From: an uncultured bacterium
Lineage (GTDB): Bacteria; Bacteroidota; Ignavibacteria; UBA10030; BY39
DNA: 64,000 nt
Assembly: GCA_937967455.1 (NCBI GenBank)
Contig: CALCJK010000017.1
Location: forward strand, 1-64,000
Direction of reading: 5' to 3'
Positions 9,817 to 17,503 of the stretch are shown here, in pieces. Under the pieces are notes generated by a model, which did no database searches, had not been told where the DNA came from, and saw nothing but the letters and a program-made list of their open reading frames with translations. Positions within the stretch are counted from its first letter, which is position 1. Each line of letters opens with the position of its first letter. The translations under genes and the position numbers were made by a program.

Positions 9817-10650
9817 CTAAAAATAATTATTTCCCCACGAATAATACTTTTCTTTAATTTTTTCAATTGTTTCCAAATCGGCATAATACGGATTTTTCTG
9901 TGTCAAAGGCTCAGGTATTCTATGAATATTTGCAAATGGAGTGTTTTGAATTTTCATGTTATACACAATTACCATCAACTTTTCAAGATTTAACACATCC
10001 TGTATATTATAAGCTAACAAGGTCTCAAGCGCTTTTTTATTATTATGTCTTTTATATTCATGCCAGAGGTAAACGGCAAACCTGCCATCTATAACTCTAA
10101 GGTCATTTCTTGAAATACCCAATTTATATTCACAAGCTTTTAATCCACCTTTATATCCTAAACTTCTTAAGAAGTACATCAAATCTATATGTACATGTTC
10201 TAAATTTATACCGAAGTAATGATTGATGAAAGGTACATCAAATCTTTTTCCATTATAAGTAACTATTATTTTGTATTTTTTAATTTCAGATGGAAATTTA
10301 TAAAGATTATCTTCGTTCACAAAGATTTTTATTTCCTGACCGTCATATAGTGCAAGTGTAGTAATGTGATCACTATAGTATGACATACCTGTAGTTTCAA
10401 TATCAAGATACACTACAGTATGTCGAAAGTCCTTAAATAGTCGCCAGTGCTCTTTAGTAGGAATTCTTTGAGCAAAAAAATATGGATCATTTTCCTGAAT
10501 TGAAATTTCTGATTGATCAATACAGTGTTTGATAAAATTATCATTGTAATAGTTTGTAATCTGTTTCCAGTTATTGATACCTTTTCCCCACAATTCATTT
10601 TCTTTTTTCAGATTAAAATTGGGTAAATGACAGAAAGTATTTTTAAGCAT
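9817..10650 (-). CDS. YprB-like RNase H-fold 3'-5' exonuclease
   Basis: Predicted DEDDy exonuclease of 277 residues (RNase_H_2 / YprB ribonuclease H-like domain). Exo I is YLDIETTG (about residue 80), Exo II is VTYNGKRFDVPF (about 132), and the region up to YNIQDVLNLEKL (about 223) supplies the final Asp. The first 70 residues are a family-specific leader with no clear domain. Substrate is unknown, but relatives are thought to act on DNA or RNA ends. It is one base downstream of msrB and probably shares its transcript. Confidence 0.8.
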   Translation of the reverse strand: MLKNTFCHLPNFNLKKENELWGKGINNWKQITNYYNDNFIKHCIDQSEISIQENDPYFFAQRIPTKEHWRLFKDFRHTVVYLDIETTGMSYYSDHITTLALYDGQEIKIFVNEDNLYKFPSEIKKYKIIVTYNGKRFDVPFINHYFGINLEHVHIDLMYFLRSLGYKGGLKACEYKLGISRNDLRVIDGRFAVYLWHEYKRHNNKKALETLLAYNIQDVLNLEKLMVIVYNMKIQNTPFANIHRIPEPLTQKNPYYADLETIEKIKEKYYSWGNNYF

Positions 10651-10651
10651 A

Positions 10652-11089
10652 TTATTTTTTTTCTGGTATAAATTCGAGTGAAATAGAATTTACACAATGT
10701 CTGATATTTTTGGGTGTAAAACCTTCACCTTCGAATACGTGACCTAAATGGGCTCCACATTTTGCGCAAACAATTTCAGTACGCAGCCCATCGGCATCAG
10801 GGATTCTTTTCACTGCACCTGGAATTTCATCGTCAAAGCTTGGCCAGCCACAGTGTGAATCAAATTTATACTCTGAGCGATATAGTGGACTTTCACAGCG
10901 TTTGCAAATATATGTACCTTTCTCTTTATGATTAACAAACTTACCAGTAAATGGATACTCAGTTCCTTTATATACTATAACTTTTTCTTCTTCGGGAGTT
11001 AGTTTTTTAAGTTTCATATCTTTATCATTTTGTGTTTGTGAAGAAATGTAAACAAATAACAGCAAGAACAATATTTTTATAATTTGCAT
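10652..11089 (-). CDS. msrB: Exported peptide-methionine (R)-S-oxide reductase
   Basis: Reduces the R-sulfoxide of methionine in proteins. The 145-residue protein holds the zinc site CKRC and CAKC and the catalytic Cys in [24 protein letters not shown] is a typical substrate-site motif. Residues 1-18 are a hydrophobic signal-like segment, so repair of envelope proteins is inferred rather than cytosolic action. No lipobox cysteine is present. No MsrA gene is adjacent. The start matches the signal segment. Confidence 0.93.
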   Translation of the reverse strand: MQIIKILFLLLFVYISSQTQNDKDMKLKKLTPEEEKVIVYKGTEYPFTGKFVNHKEKGTYICKRCESPLYRSEYKFDSHCGWPSFDDEIPGAVKRIPDADGLRTEIVCAKCGAHLGHVFEGEGFTPKNIRHCVNSISLEFIPEKK

Positions 11090-11143
11090 AATAACTTTTT
11101 TAAATTAAATATAAACTGAAAGGATCATAGAAACAAATTATCT

Positions 11144-11173
11144 GGTGTGGTGTTCCTCCCATACACCGACACC
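11144..11173. repeat. GC-rich inverted repeat upstream of msrB and DUF362 gene
   Basis: GGTGTGGTGT pairs with ACACCGACACC, giving ten base pairs with one bulged G around a nine-base loop TCCTCCCAT. It is the most GC-rich spot in an otherwise AT-rich divergent intergenic region. Loop or operator function is unknown. Confidence 0.5.
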
Positions 11174-11195
11174 ACAGAATAATGAAATTTTCACC

Positions 11196-11218
11196 TGTAA
11201 TTTAATTATTCAATTACA
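11196..11218. repeat. Inverted repeat TGTAATT/AATTACA
   Basis: Seven-base perfect inverted repeat with a nine-base spacer in the divergent region between msrB and the DUF362 gene. It could be a regulator site or chance in AT-rich DNA. Confidence 0.35.
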
Positions 11219-11241
11219 AATTCGGGTATCATTAAATGAAA

Positions 11242-11271
11242 TTTTTTTGGGACTTGACTTTCCCAAAAAAA
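11242..11271. repeat. Perfect 11-bp inverted repeat around a -35 box
   Basis: TTTTTTTGGGA and TCCCAAAAAAA flank an eight-base spacer CTTGACTT. The spacer holds the candidate -35 hexamer TTGACT of the DUF362 gene, so the symmetry looks like an operator rather than a terminator. As RNA it would also fold into a hairpin on either strand. Confidence 0.55.
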
Positions 11272-11282
11272 TAAACTAAATT
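11254..11282 (+). promoter_or_regulatory. Candidate promoter of the DUF362/polyferredoxin pair
   Basis: TTGACT, 17 bp, TAAATT. The start would be about 20 bases before the ATG at 11309. The -35 hexamer lies in the centre of the inverted repeat at 11242-11271. Confidence 0.45.
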
Positions 11283-11308
11283 AAATCAAATTTAAGGAAT
11301 AATTAACT

Positions 11309-12220
11309 ATGAAAAGACGAGAGTTCTTAAAAACTACATATAAAATATCCGCACTTTTTGGTGCTGGATTTGTCCTGGGTAATTTAGATGATTTACTATT
11401 TGCACAAGAAACGAATTATGATTTAATTGCGATTAAAGGTGGTGAACCCGATGTTATGTTCGATATAGGTATAGAAGCCCTCGGCGGGATGAAGAAATTT
11501 ATAAATAAGGGACAAAAAGTAGTTATCAAACCTAACATCGGCTGGGACACAGTACCTGAGCGAGCAGCAAATACAAACCCAAAACTCGTAGCTCGAATCA
11601 TTGAACATTGTTACAATGCTGGTGCAAAGGAAGTTTATGTACTCGATCATACTTGTGACGAATGGCAGAGATGTTATAAAAACAGTGGAATCGAAAAAGC
11701 CGCAAAAGATACAAAGGCAAAAGTCGTTCCAGCTAACAGCGAAAGTTATTATCAGGAAATTGAGATTCCGCAAGGTAAAGTATTAAAGAAAACAAAAGAG
11801 CACGAAATTATACTTTCATCTGACATATTCATAAATGTTCCTGTGCTAAAAAATCATGGTGGAACAACACTTACAATTGCAATGAAAAATCTAATGGGCA
11901 ACGTCTGGGATAGAAGATACTGGCACAGAAACGACTTGCACCAATGTATAGCTGATTTCGCCACTTACAGAAAACCTACTCTGAACATCGTTGATGCATA
12001 TAGAGTTATGAAAACTAACGGTCCACGAGGAGTTTCAACAGACGATGTAACATTAATGAAAAGTCAGTTGATATCAACCGACATAGTTGCAGTTGATACC
12101 GCAGCTACAAAATTGTTTGGATTAAATCCAAACGATATAAGATACATAAACATTGCAGCAGAAATGAAAATTGGGAGGAAAGATATTGAAAACCTGAACA
12201 TCAAAAGAATCACAGTTTAA
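11309..12220 (+). CDS. DUF362 protein with Tat signal
   Basis: Exported DUF362 protein of 303 residues. The N-terminus has a twin-arginine signal (MKRREFLK) followed by a hydrophobic stretch and FAQ, so export in folded form, probably with a cofactor, is inferred. The body has the DUF362 pattern: GQKVVIKPNIGW (about residue 70), conserved histidines and cysteine in VLDHTCDEWQRC, and VPVLKNHGGTTLTIAMKNLMG (about 178-198, quoted in part by family pattern). DUF362 has no settled activity, and related proteins often carry Fe-S domains or sit beside them. Six bases separate it from the downstream polyferredoxin gene, so they form one redox unit. Confidence 0.8.
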   Translation: MKRREFLKTTYKISALFGAGFVLGNLDDLLFAQETNYDLIAIKGGEPDVMFDIGIEALGGMKKFINKGQKVVIKPNIGWDTVPERAANTNPKLVARIIEHCYNAGAKEVYVLDHTCDEWQRCYKNSGIEKAAKDTKAKVVPANSESYYQEIEIPQGKVLKKTKEHEIILSSDIFINVPVLKNHGGTTLTIAMKNLMGNVWDRRYWHRNDLHQCIADFATYRKPTLNIVDAYRVMKTNGPRGVSTDDVTLMKSQLISTDIVAVDTAATKLFGLNPNDIRYINIAAEMKIGRKDIENLNIKRITV

Positions 12221-12226
12221 CAGGTT

Positions 12227-13783
12227 GTGAATTTAAAATACTTAAAAAAGATTCGGGTAATTGTGTCTCTACTCTTTTTCGTTGTTATTACAATTATGAT
12301 TATTAATCCACAAAAAAATTTCCCACAAGACATAATAATCTTTTTCACCTCTTTACAACTAGTCCCCTCGATACTAAAAACTTTTTTTTATATTGGTTTT
12401 TCAACTCTGGGTTTAATTTTTGTTCTGGTAATAAGCCTGCTTTTTGGAAGAGTATACTGTTCAAGTATTTGTCCTTTAGGCACATTTCAAGATATTATAA
12501 TTTATATAAGTAGGAAAATTAAGAAAAAAAAGAAATATGAATATCAAAAACCAAATTATCTTTTTCATTATTCTTTTACAATTTTATTGTTTTCAGGAGT
12601 ATTATTAGGATTTACAAGTTTGCTAAATATCTTTGAACCATACAGTATATACTCAAGAACGATAACTAATCTCGTTGAACCAGGATTCATTTTAATTAAT
12701 AACATTATTGCTTCATTATTGGAGAAGATTTCTATCTATAATCTTTTTAATATACCTCTTCGAAATACAAATGCTTTAATTTTCTTCTTAAGTAGTTTTC
12801 TATTAGTTGTAATTGTTTATCTTTCATACTACCATGGTCGACTATTTTGCAATTCATTTTGTCCAGCTGGAGCAATTCTTGGGTTAATTTCAAGAACATC
12901 AATTTTGAAAATTGCAATTAATACAAAAACTTGCACCGAATGTGGCGCATGCGAAAAAGTTTGTAAAGCAAACTGCATTGATAGTGAAACTAAAAAAATT
13001 AATTATCCAGCTTGCATTAGTTGCTTTAACTGCTTAAAAGTTTGTCCAACAGACGCTGTAATCTACAACAAAACAAAATATTTAGAGCTGAAGGTAAACT
13101 TATCAGAAACTCCGCGACGAAATTTCTTAAAAAGTGCAATGATGCCTGTAATTGGAATGCTTGTTACCGAAATAAATCAGTTAGAAAAAAATCAAGTTGA
13201 GAAAAGCAATTATTTCAAAATTAAAAAACTTCCAATATCACCTCCAGGTTCTCAGAGTATTAAACATTTCTCAAATTTATGTACTGCATGTCATCTATGT
13301 GTTAGTGCCTGTCCAACTCAAGTTCTATATCCGACATTTTTTGAATATGGATTAGGTGGTATACTCCAACCAAGCATGAATTACACAGCAAGTTACTGTA
13401 ATTACGATTGTACAATTTGCTGCAATATATGTCCAACTGGCGCTATTTTACCACAAAATCAAGAAAACAAAAAATTAATACAGATTGGGAAAGCAGAATT
13501 TTATAAATATGATTGTGTGGTTGTAGCGAAAGAGAAGGAATGCGCTGCTTGTTCGGAACACTGTCCTACAAAGGCAGTTTATATGGTACCTTATAAAGGT
13601 AATTTAAAAATCCCAGAATTAAATAATGATATATGTATTGGCTGCGGAGCCTGTGAACATGCTTGCCCCACAACACCAAGAAAAGCAATATATATTATAC
13701 CAAATGCAGTTCATCAGAAAGCAAAGAAACCAGAAATAAAAAAGCAAGAGCAGATTGAAATACCTGAACAATTCCCATTCTGA
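12227..13783 (+). CDS. NapH/NapG-like membrane polyferredoxin fusion
   Basis: 518-residue redox protein. Residues 1-230 form a NapH-like membrane part with several hydrophobic segments and two CxxxCP motifs, CSSICPLG (78-85) and CNSFCPAG (208-215). Next comes a ferredoxin pair at 236-273 (CTECGACEKVC and CISCFNCLKVCP). Residues 296-302 read PRRNFLK, a twin-arginine-like motif followed by a hydrophobic stretch, which looks like the start of a NapG-type protein. Four more cysteine clusters follow: 352-362, 391-402, 439-446 and 470-480. The protein therefore resembles a NapH-NapG fusion. The start is GTG six bases after the DUF362 gene. No nitrate reductase catalytic subunit is nearby, so the electron acceptor is unknown. 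Confidence 0.78.
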   Translation: MNLKYLKKIRVIVSLLFFVVITIMIINPQKNFPQDIIIFFTSLQLVPSILKTFFYIGFSTLGLIFVLVISLLFGRVYCSSICPLGTFQDIIIYISRKIKKKKKYEYQKPNYLFHYSFTILLFSGVLLGFTSLLNIFEPYSIYSRTITNLVEPGFILINNIIASLLEKISIYNLFNIPLRNTNALIFFLSSFLLVVIVYLSYYHGRLFCNSFCPAGAILGLISRTSILKIAINTKTCTECGACEKVCKANCIDSETKKINYPACISCFNCLKVCPTDAVIYNKTKYLELKVNLSETPRRNFLKSAMMPVIGMLVTEINQLEKNQVEKSNYFKIKKLPISPPGSQSIKHFSNLCTACHLCVSACPTQVLYPTFFEYGLGGILQPSMNYTASYCNYDCTICCNICPTGAILPQNQENKKLIQIGKAEFYKYDCVVVAKEKECAACSEHCPTKAVYMVPYKGNLKIPELNNDICIGCGACEHACPTTPRKAIYIIPNAVHQKAKKPEIKKQEQIEIPEQFPF

Positions 13784-13784
13784 C

Positions 13785-14540
13785 TTATAATTTTAATCTT
13801 TGATTTTTAATTTCATATAATACAATACCAGCTGCAACAGATGCATTAAGAGAATCCACTCTACCGTAAAGAGGTATCTTTACCAGAAAATCACATTTCT
13901 CTTTAACAAGTCGACGTATCCCTTTACCCTCACTACCAATAACTAAAGCAACTGGAAAATCGTATTTCATTTCATTATAAAATTTATCAGCAGAGTAATC
14001 AGTTCCAACTATCCATATACCATTTTGTTTAAGTTCATCAATAGTTTGTGCAATATTGCTAACTTTTGCTACTGGAAAATATTCAGCAGCTCCAGCAGAA
14101 GCTTTAATAACAGTAGAAGTTATAGATACTGCATTATGTTTTGGGATGATAATTCCATGAACACCCACACAATCAGCAGTTCTAATAATTGCTCCAAGAT
14201 TTTGTGGATCTTGTATTTCATCTAAAATTAAAATAAAATTTTTTTCTTTCTTATTTTCTGCATACTTCAATATGAGCTCTACACTGTTAAATTTCACAGG
14301 TGCAATAATTGCGATCACTCCCTGGCTATGTTCGATTTCAGAAACCTCACTAAATTTCTTACGATCCAATTGCACAATTTTAACACCTTTTTGTTTAGCC
14401 AACCTATAAATTTCAGAAATGTTTTTCCCATGTGTTCCAAATAAGACAAAAATCTTTTCAATATCTAAATCTGAACGGAGCGCTTCTAAAACTGGTATTC
14501 TACCATAAATAAAATTATTTACTGGCATGTTTTCTATCAA
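13785..14540 (-). CDS. rlmB: 23S rRNA 2'-O-ribose methyltransferase (RlmB/TrmH family)
   Basis: SPOUT-class RNA methyltransferase of 251 residues. The N-terminal substrate-binding domain starts at YGRIPVLEAL. The knotted SAM site is shown by LDEIQDPQNLGAIIRTA (motif 1, about residue 110), LVIGSEGKGIR (motif 2, about 200) and IPLYGRVDSLNASVAAGI (motif 3, about 222). RlmB methylates G2251 of 23S rRNA in E. coli, and close relatives act on other guanosines. The ORF start overlaps the end of lgt by 26 bp. An internal Met five codons in would shorten the overlap. It converges with the polyferredoxin gene with a one-base gap. Confidence 0.88.
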   Translation of the reverse strand: MIENMPVNNFIYGRIPVLEALRSDLDIEKIFVLFGTHGKNISEIYRLAKQKGVKIVQLDRKKFSEVSEIEHSQGVIAIIAPVKFNSVELILKYAENKKEKNFILILDEIQDPQNLGAIIRTADCVGVHGIIIPKHNAVSITSTVIKASAGAAEYFPVAKVSNIAQTIDELKQNGIWIVGTDYSADKFYNEMKYDFPVALVIGSEGKGIRRLVKEKCDFLVKIPLYGRVDSLNASVAAGIVLYEIKNQRLKL

Positions 14541-15333
14541 GAATAGTTAATCCAGTAATACCAATTATGATTAAAAAAATAGATATCAGCTGAGCTTCTG
14601 ATAAACCAAACAAAATTCTTGGATTGATTCGAATAAACTCTACTAACATTCTTTCGATACCAGCAAAAATTAAATAAATCATGAATAACTTTCCATCAAT
14701 AGAAATTCTTTTCCTCAACTGCCAGAGAATTAAAAAGAGAATAACTGCCATAAGCGTTTCGTATAGTGGAGCAGGATGTACAAGAATATTATCTGGTACA
14801 ACACCATTGACCCCGTATTTTTCCACAATTTCAGGGAAATCGCGGAATGCAACAGAAGGTGGATATGTTCCGCGTTCATAGCTCATTGCCCATGGCAAAT
14901 CGGTTGGAATCCCATAATCACCATCACCCGATAAATGACAACCTATACGAGCAATACCATAACCGAGCATTAAACCTGGTGCTGCCGCATCAGTGACTTT
15001 TAAAACTTTAACTTTTTTACGCTTCAAATAGTAAATTATTACGACTGTTGCTAATATAAATCCGCCATAAAAAGTCAGTCCTGCAGCTGAGAACATCATT
15101 TCAATAGGAGCACGTAAAAAATAATCCCAATTTTCAATTAAATGAGAAAGCTTTGCACCTACGATTCCAAAGATTATGGCTAACATGGTAATGTTTGATG
15201 CTAAGTTGGGATTTAAATTTTTTCTTTTTAGCTCTTTGGTAAGAATATAACTCGCCACAATAAACGCAATACCCAGCATCAATCCATAACTATAAACTGT
15301 GAGAGGTCCAATTCTAAAAAGTTCTGGATACAT
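14515..15333 (-). CDS. lgt: Prolipoprotein diacylglyceryl transferase
   Basis: Inner-membrane enzyme that attaches diacylglycerol to the lipobox cysteine of prolipoproteins, the first step of lipoprotein maturation. The 272-residue protein has about seven hydrophobic segments and opens with the Lgt pattern FRIGPLTVYSYGLML. The signature is in its Bacteroidota-like form, ARIGCHLSGDGDYG (about residue 128), instead of the Proteobacterial GRIGNFINGE. HPAPLYETLM (about 188) is the conserved His-Tyr-Glu region. The window encodes several predicted lipoproteins that would be substrates. The TTG-proximal neighbours lie head to tail with rlmB. Confidence 0.92.
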   Translation of the reverse strand: MYPELFRIGPLTVYSYGLMLGIAFIVASYILTKELKRKNLNPNLASNITMLAIIFGIVGAKLSHLIENWDYFLRAPIEMMFSAAGLTFYGGFILATVVIIYYLKRKKVKVLKVTDAAAPGLMLGYGIARIGCHLSGDGDYGIPTDLPWAMSYERGTYPPSVAFRDFPEIVEKYGVNGVVPDNILVHPAPLYETLMAVILFLILWQLRKRISIDGKLFMIYLIFAGIERMLVEFIRINPRILFGLSEAQLISIFLIIIGITGLTILDRKHASK

Positions 15334-15334
15334 A

Positions 15335-15724
15335 TTATGATACCTGAATGTTTAAAAAAGACTCTTTAGGATATGATACAATTTTAATTAAATCACCTAC
15401 AATATTAATTTCGAAGTCATTCACTTGCTTATTAATTCCGATTATTTTGATTTTATAATTTCCTTGTAGATTTTCGAATTTTTTTTCAAAGTATGCCTTA
15501 CCACCTCCAGGCAAATAAATTTGTGACGGTTTCAAACCCCGCATTCTAAAAATTATTTCGCTTCCCTTACGCAAAACATTTACATCGATTTCATATTTAT
15601 AGTTTTCAAATTCTTGTTCTGTTTCAATTCTAAAAACGACAAAATATTTCTTCAATGTACTATCATGCAACCTGAATATATGGAGATTATAAAGAATTTC
15701 TGACGGATTTATGAGTTTATTCAT
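15335..15724 (-). CDS. Hypothetical protein between hisS and lgt
   Basis: 129-residue protein that I do not recognise. It has no signal peptide or membrane segment. Composition and periodicity suggest mostly beta strands, with a Gly-rich turn (IYLPGGGKAYFEKKFENL) near residue 70. It overlaps the 3' end of hisS by eight bases and ends one base before lgt, so it is embedded in that transcript and very likely real. It could be a small beta-sandwich protein of unknown role. Confidence 0.6.
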   Translation of the reverse strand: MNKLINPSEILYNLHIFRLHDSTLKKYFVVFRIETEQEFENYKYEIDVNVLRKGSEIIFRMRGLKPSQIYLPGGGKAYFEKKFENLQGNYKIKIIGINKQVNDFEINIVGDLIKIVSYPKESFLNIQVS

Positions 15725-17003
15725 CTAAACCTAAAAAGTAATTTTCTAAATTTTCAATACCAACTTTCTGGATCTCTCCAGTCCTCATATTTTTAACTTG
15801 TAACCAATTAGAGTTTATTTCTTCTTCACCTATAACTATAACATAATCAGAATTTTGTCTATTAGCTTCTCTCATTTGAGATTTCAAACTCCTTTTTAAG
15901 AAATCGAACTCACATGATATTCCATTGGATCTTAATTTATGAGCCAGATTAAAAGTTATCTTTTCAAAAGACTGATCGGTATAAGCGATAAATACTTTTG
16001 GTTTTGGAGCTTGAAATTTATTTTGATTTTGCTTTTGAAGTACCATTAATAATCTTTCCATACCGGCTGCAAATCCAACCGCCGGTGTATCCTTGCCTCC
16101 AAGTTCTTTGATTAATAAATCGTATCTTCCTCCACCAGCAAGAGCATCTTGAGAACCAAGTTCAGTACTTATTATTTCGAAGGCGGTTTTTGTATAATAA
16201 TCCAATCCACGAACTATTCTACCATCCACTTCAAATTTTATATCTAAAAAGTTAAGTAATTCTTCAAGTTGATTGAAATGATTTTTGCAATCATCGCACA
16301 AATAATTCAATATAAGCGGTGCATCTTTTGTGGCTTTTATATCATCTTCATCTTTTGAATCCAGTATTCTCATTGGATTAACATTAATTCGCTTTTGACT
16401 TTCTGGACTAAGTTTATCTGAGATCTCGAATAAAAATTTTTTTAAAATAGTTTTATATTCATTTCTGCAAACTTCGCATCCAACAGAGTTTATTTTTATT
16501 TTATAATTTTTTATTCCAAAGCTTTCATAAATTTTTGAAGAGAGGGATATAATTTCAGCATCCACAATCGGATATTTACTGCCAATTGCTTCTGCGCCAA
16601 ATTGATGGAATTGCCGCAATCTACCAGCTTGAGGCCGTTCTTGGCGAAAGGCAGGGCTTATATAATAAACTTTGGTTAAAGGTTGCTTCTCTCCTAAATT
16701 ATGCTGAATATAAGCACGGATCACTGAGGCAGTTAATTCAGGTTTTAAAGTTAAACTATCACCTCCTCGATCAACAAAAGTATACATTTCTTTACCTACA
16801 ATATCAGTGAATTCGCCAATACCACGTGCAAAAAGTTTTGTTTCTTCAAAAATTGGTGTACGAATTTCTTTGTAATTGTAGGTATGCATTATATTACGAA
16901 TTCTGTTTTCTACTTCTATCCAGATATACGACTCATCTGGTAGGATATCTTTTGTACCTTTTATTGATTTGTATTTCAACTTATCCCTTTTAGAATTAAT
17001 CAA
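15717..17003 (-). CDS. hisS: Histidyl-tRNA synthetase
   Basis: Class II aminoacyl-tRNA synthetase of 428 residues that charges tRNA-His. The N-terminal KGTKDILPDES is typical. Motif 2 appears as FRQERPQAGRLRQFHQFG (about residue 115), the histidine-specific loop as GRIVRGLDYYTKTAFE (about 258) and motif 3 as AGMERLLMVL (about 310). The C-terminal 95 residues form the anticodon-binding domain. The start is TTG, whose last two bases join the TGA stop of the upstream PTS IIA gene, indicating translational coupling. Confidence 0.95.
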   Translation of the reverse strand: MINSKRDKLKYKSIKGTKDILPDESYIWIEVENRIRNIMHTYNYKEIRTPIFEETKLFARGIGEFTDIVGKEMYTFVDRGGDSLTLKPELTASVIRAYIQHNLGEKQPLTKVYYISPAFRQERPQAGRLRQFHQFGAEAIGSKYPIVDAEIISLSSKIYESFGIKNYKIKINSVGCEVCRNEYKTILKKFLFEISDKLSPESQKRINVNPMRILDSKDEDDIKATKDAPLILNYLCDDCKNHFNQLEELLNFLDIKFEVDGRIVRGLDYYTKTAFEIISTELGSQDALAGGGRYDLLIKELGGKDTPAVGFAAGMERLLMVLQKQNQNKFQAPKPKVFIAYTDQSFEKITFNLAHKLRSNGISCEFDFLKRSLKSQMREANRQNSDYVIVIGEEEINSNWLQVKNMRTGEIQKVGIENLENYFLGLDE

Positions 17004-17479
17004 ATGTCAAAATAAGATGATTCTTCGCTATTGAATGTTTCCAAGATTTCCGCTGGTGAGGACAATGTTAAAAGTTTTTGCCTGAACTCTTCTTTATTCA
17101 TTAATCTTGAAATTCTGCTTAGTAATTTGATGTGAGGACCAACCATGTTTTCGCGTGCAACCAACAAGAACACCAATCTTACAGGTTTTTCATCAAGTGC
17201 TTGATAATCGATTGGTTTTTCAGTTATTCCAAATGCTGCTACTATATCAGTTACAGCATCGGTTTTGCCATGCGGTATAGCAAAACCATTTCCCACACCT
17301 GTTGACATTATTTTTTCTCTTTCGAAAATACAATTTCTGACTTTCTCTTTATCAATGATTTTATCAGAAACTGAAGATTTAATTAACAAATCTATCATTT
17401 CGTTAATTATTTCTTCTTTTGTATTTCCTTTTAAGTTGGTACTAATTAAATCTTCCTTTAAAATTTCTGATATTCTCAT
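17000..17479 (-). CDS. PTS EIIA(Ntr/Fru)-type protein
   Basis: 159-residue phosphotransferase domain of the PtsN/fructose IIA fold. The phosphorylatable His70 lies in GFAIPHGKTD, preceded by the family motif REKIMSTGVGNG. No EI, HPr, IIB or IIC gene is in the window, so a regulatory role like PtsN is more likely than sugar import. It starts 24 bp after the stop of the sugar-nucleotide gene and overlaps hisS by four bases. Confidence 0.85.
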   Translation of the reverse strand: MRISEILKEDLISTNLKGNTKEEIINEMIDLLIKSSVSDKIIDKEKVRNCIFEREKIMSTGVGNGFAIPHGKTDAVTDIVAAFGITEKPIDYQALDEKPVRLVFLLVARENMVGPHIKLLSRISRLMNKEEFRQKLLTLSSPAEILETFNSEESSYFDI

Positions 17480-17503
17480 CAGTTTTTTCCTTGAATGATT
17501 TTT

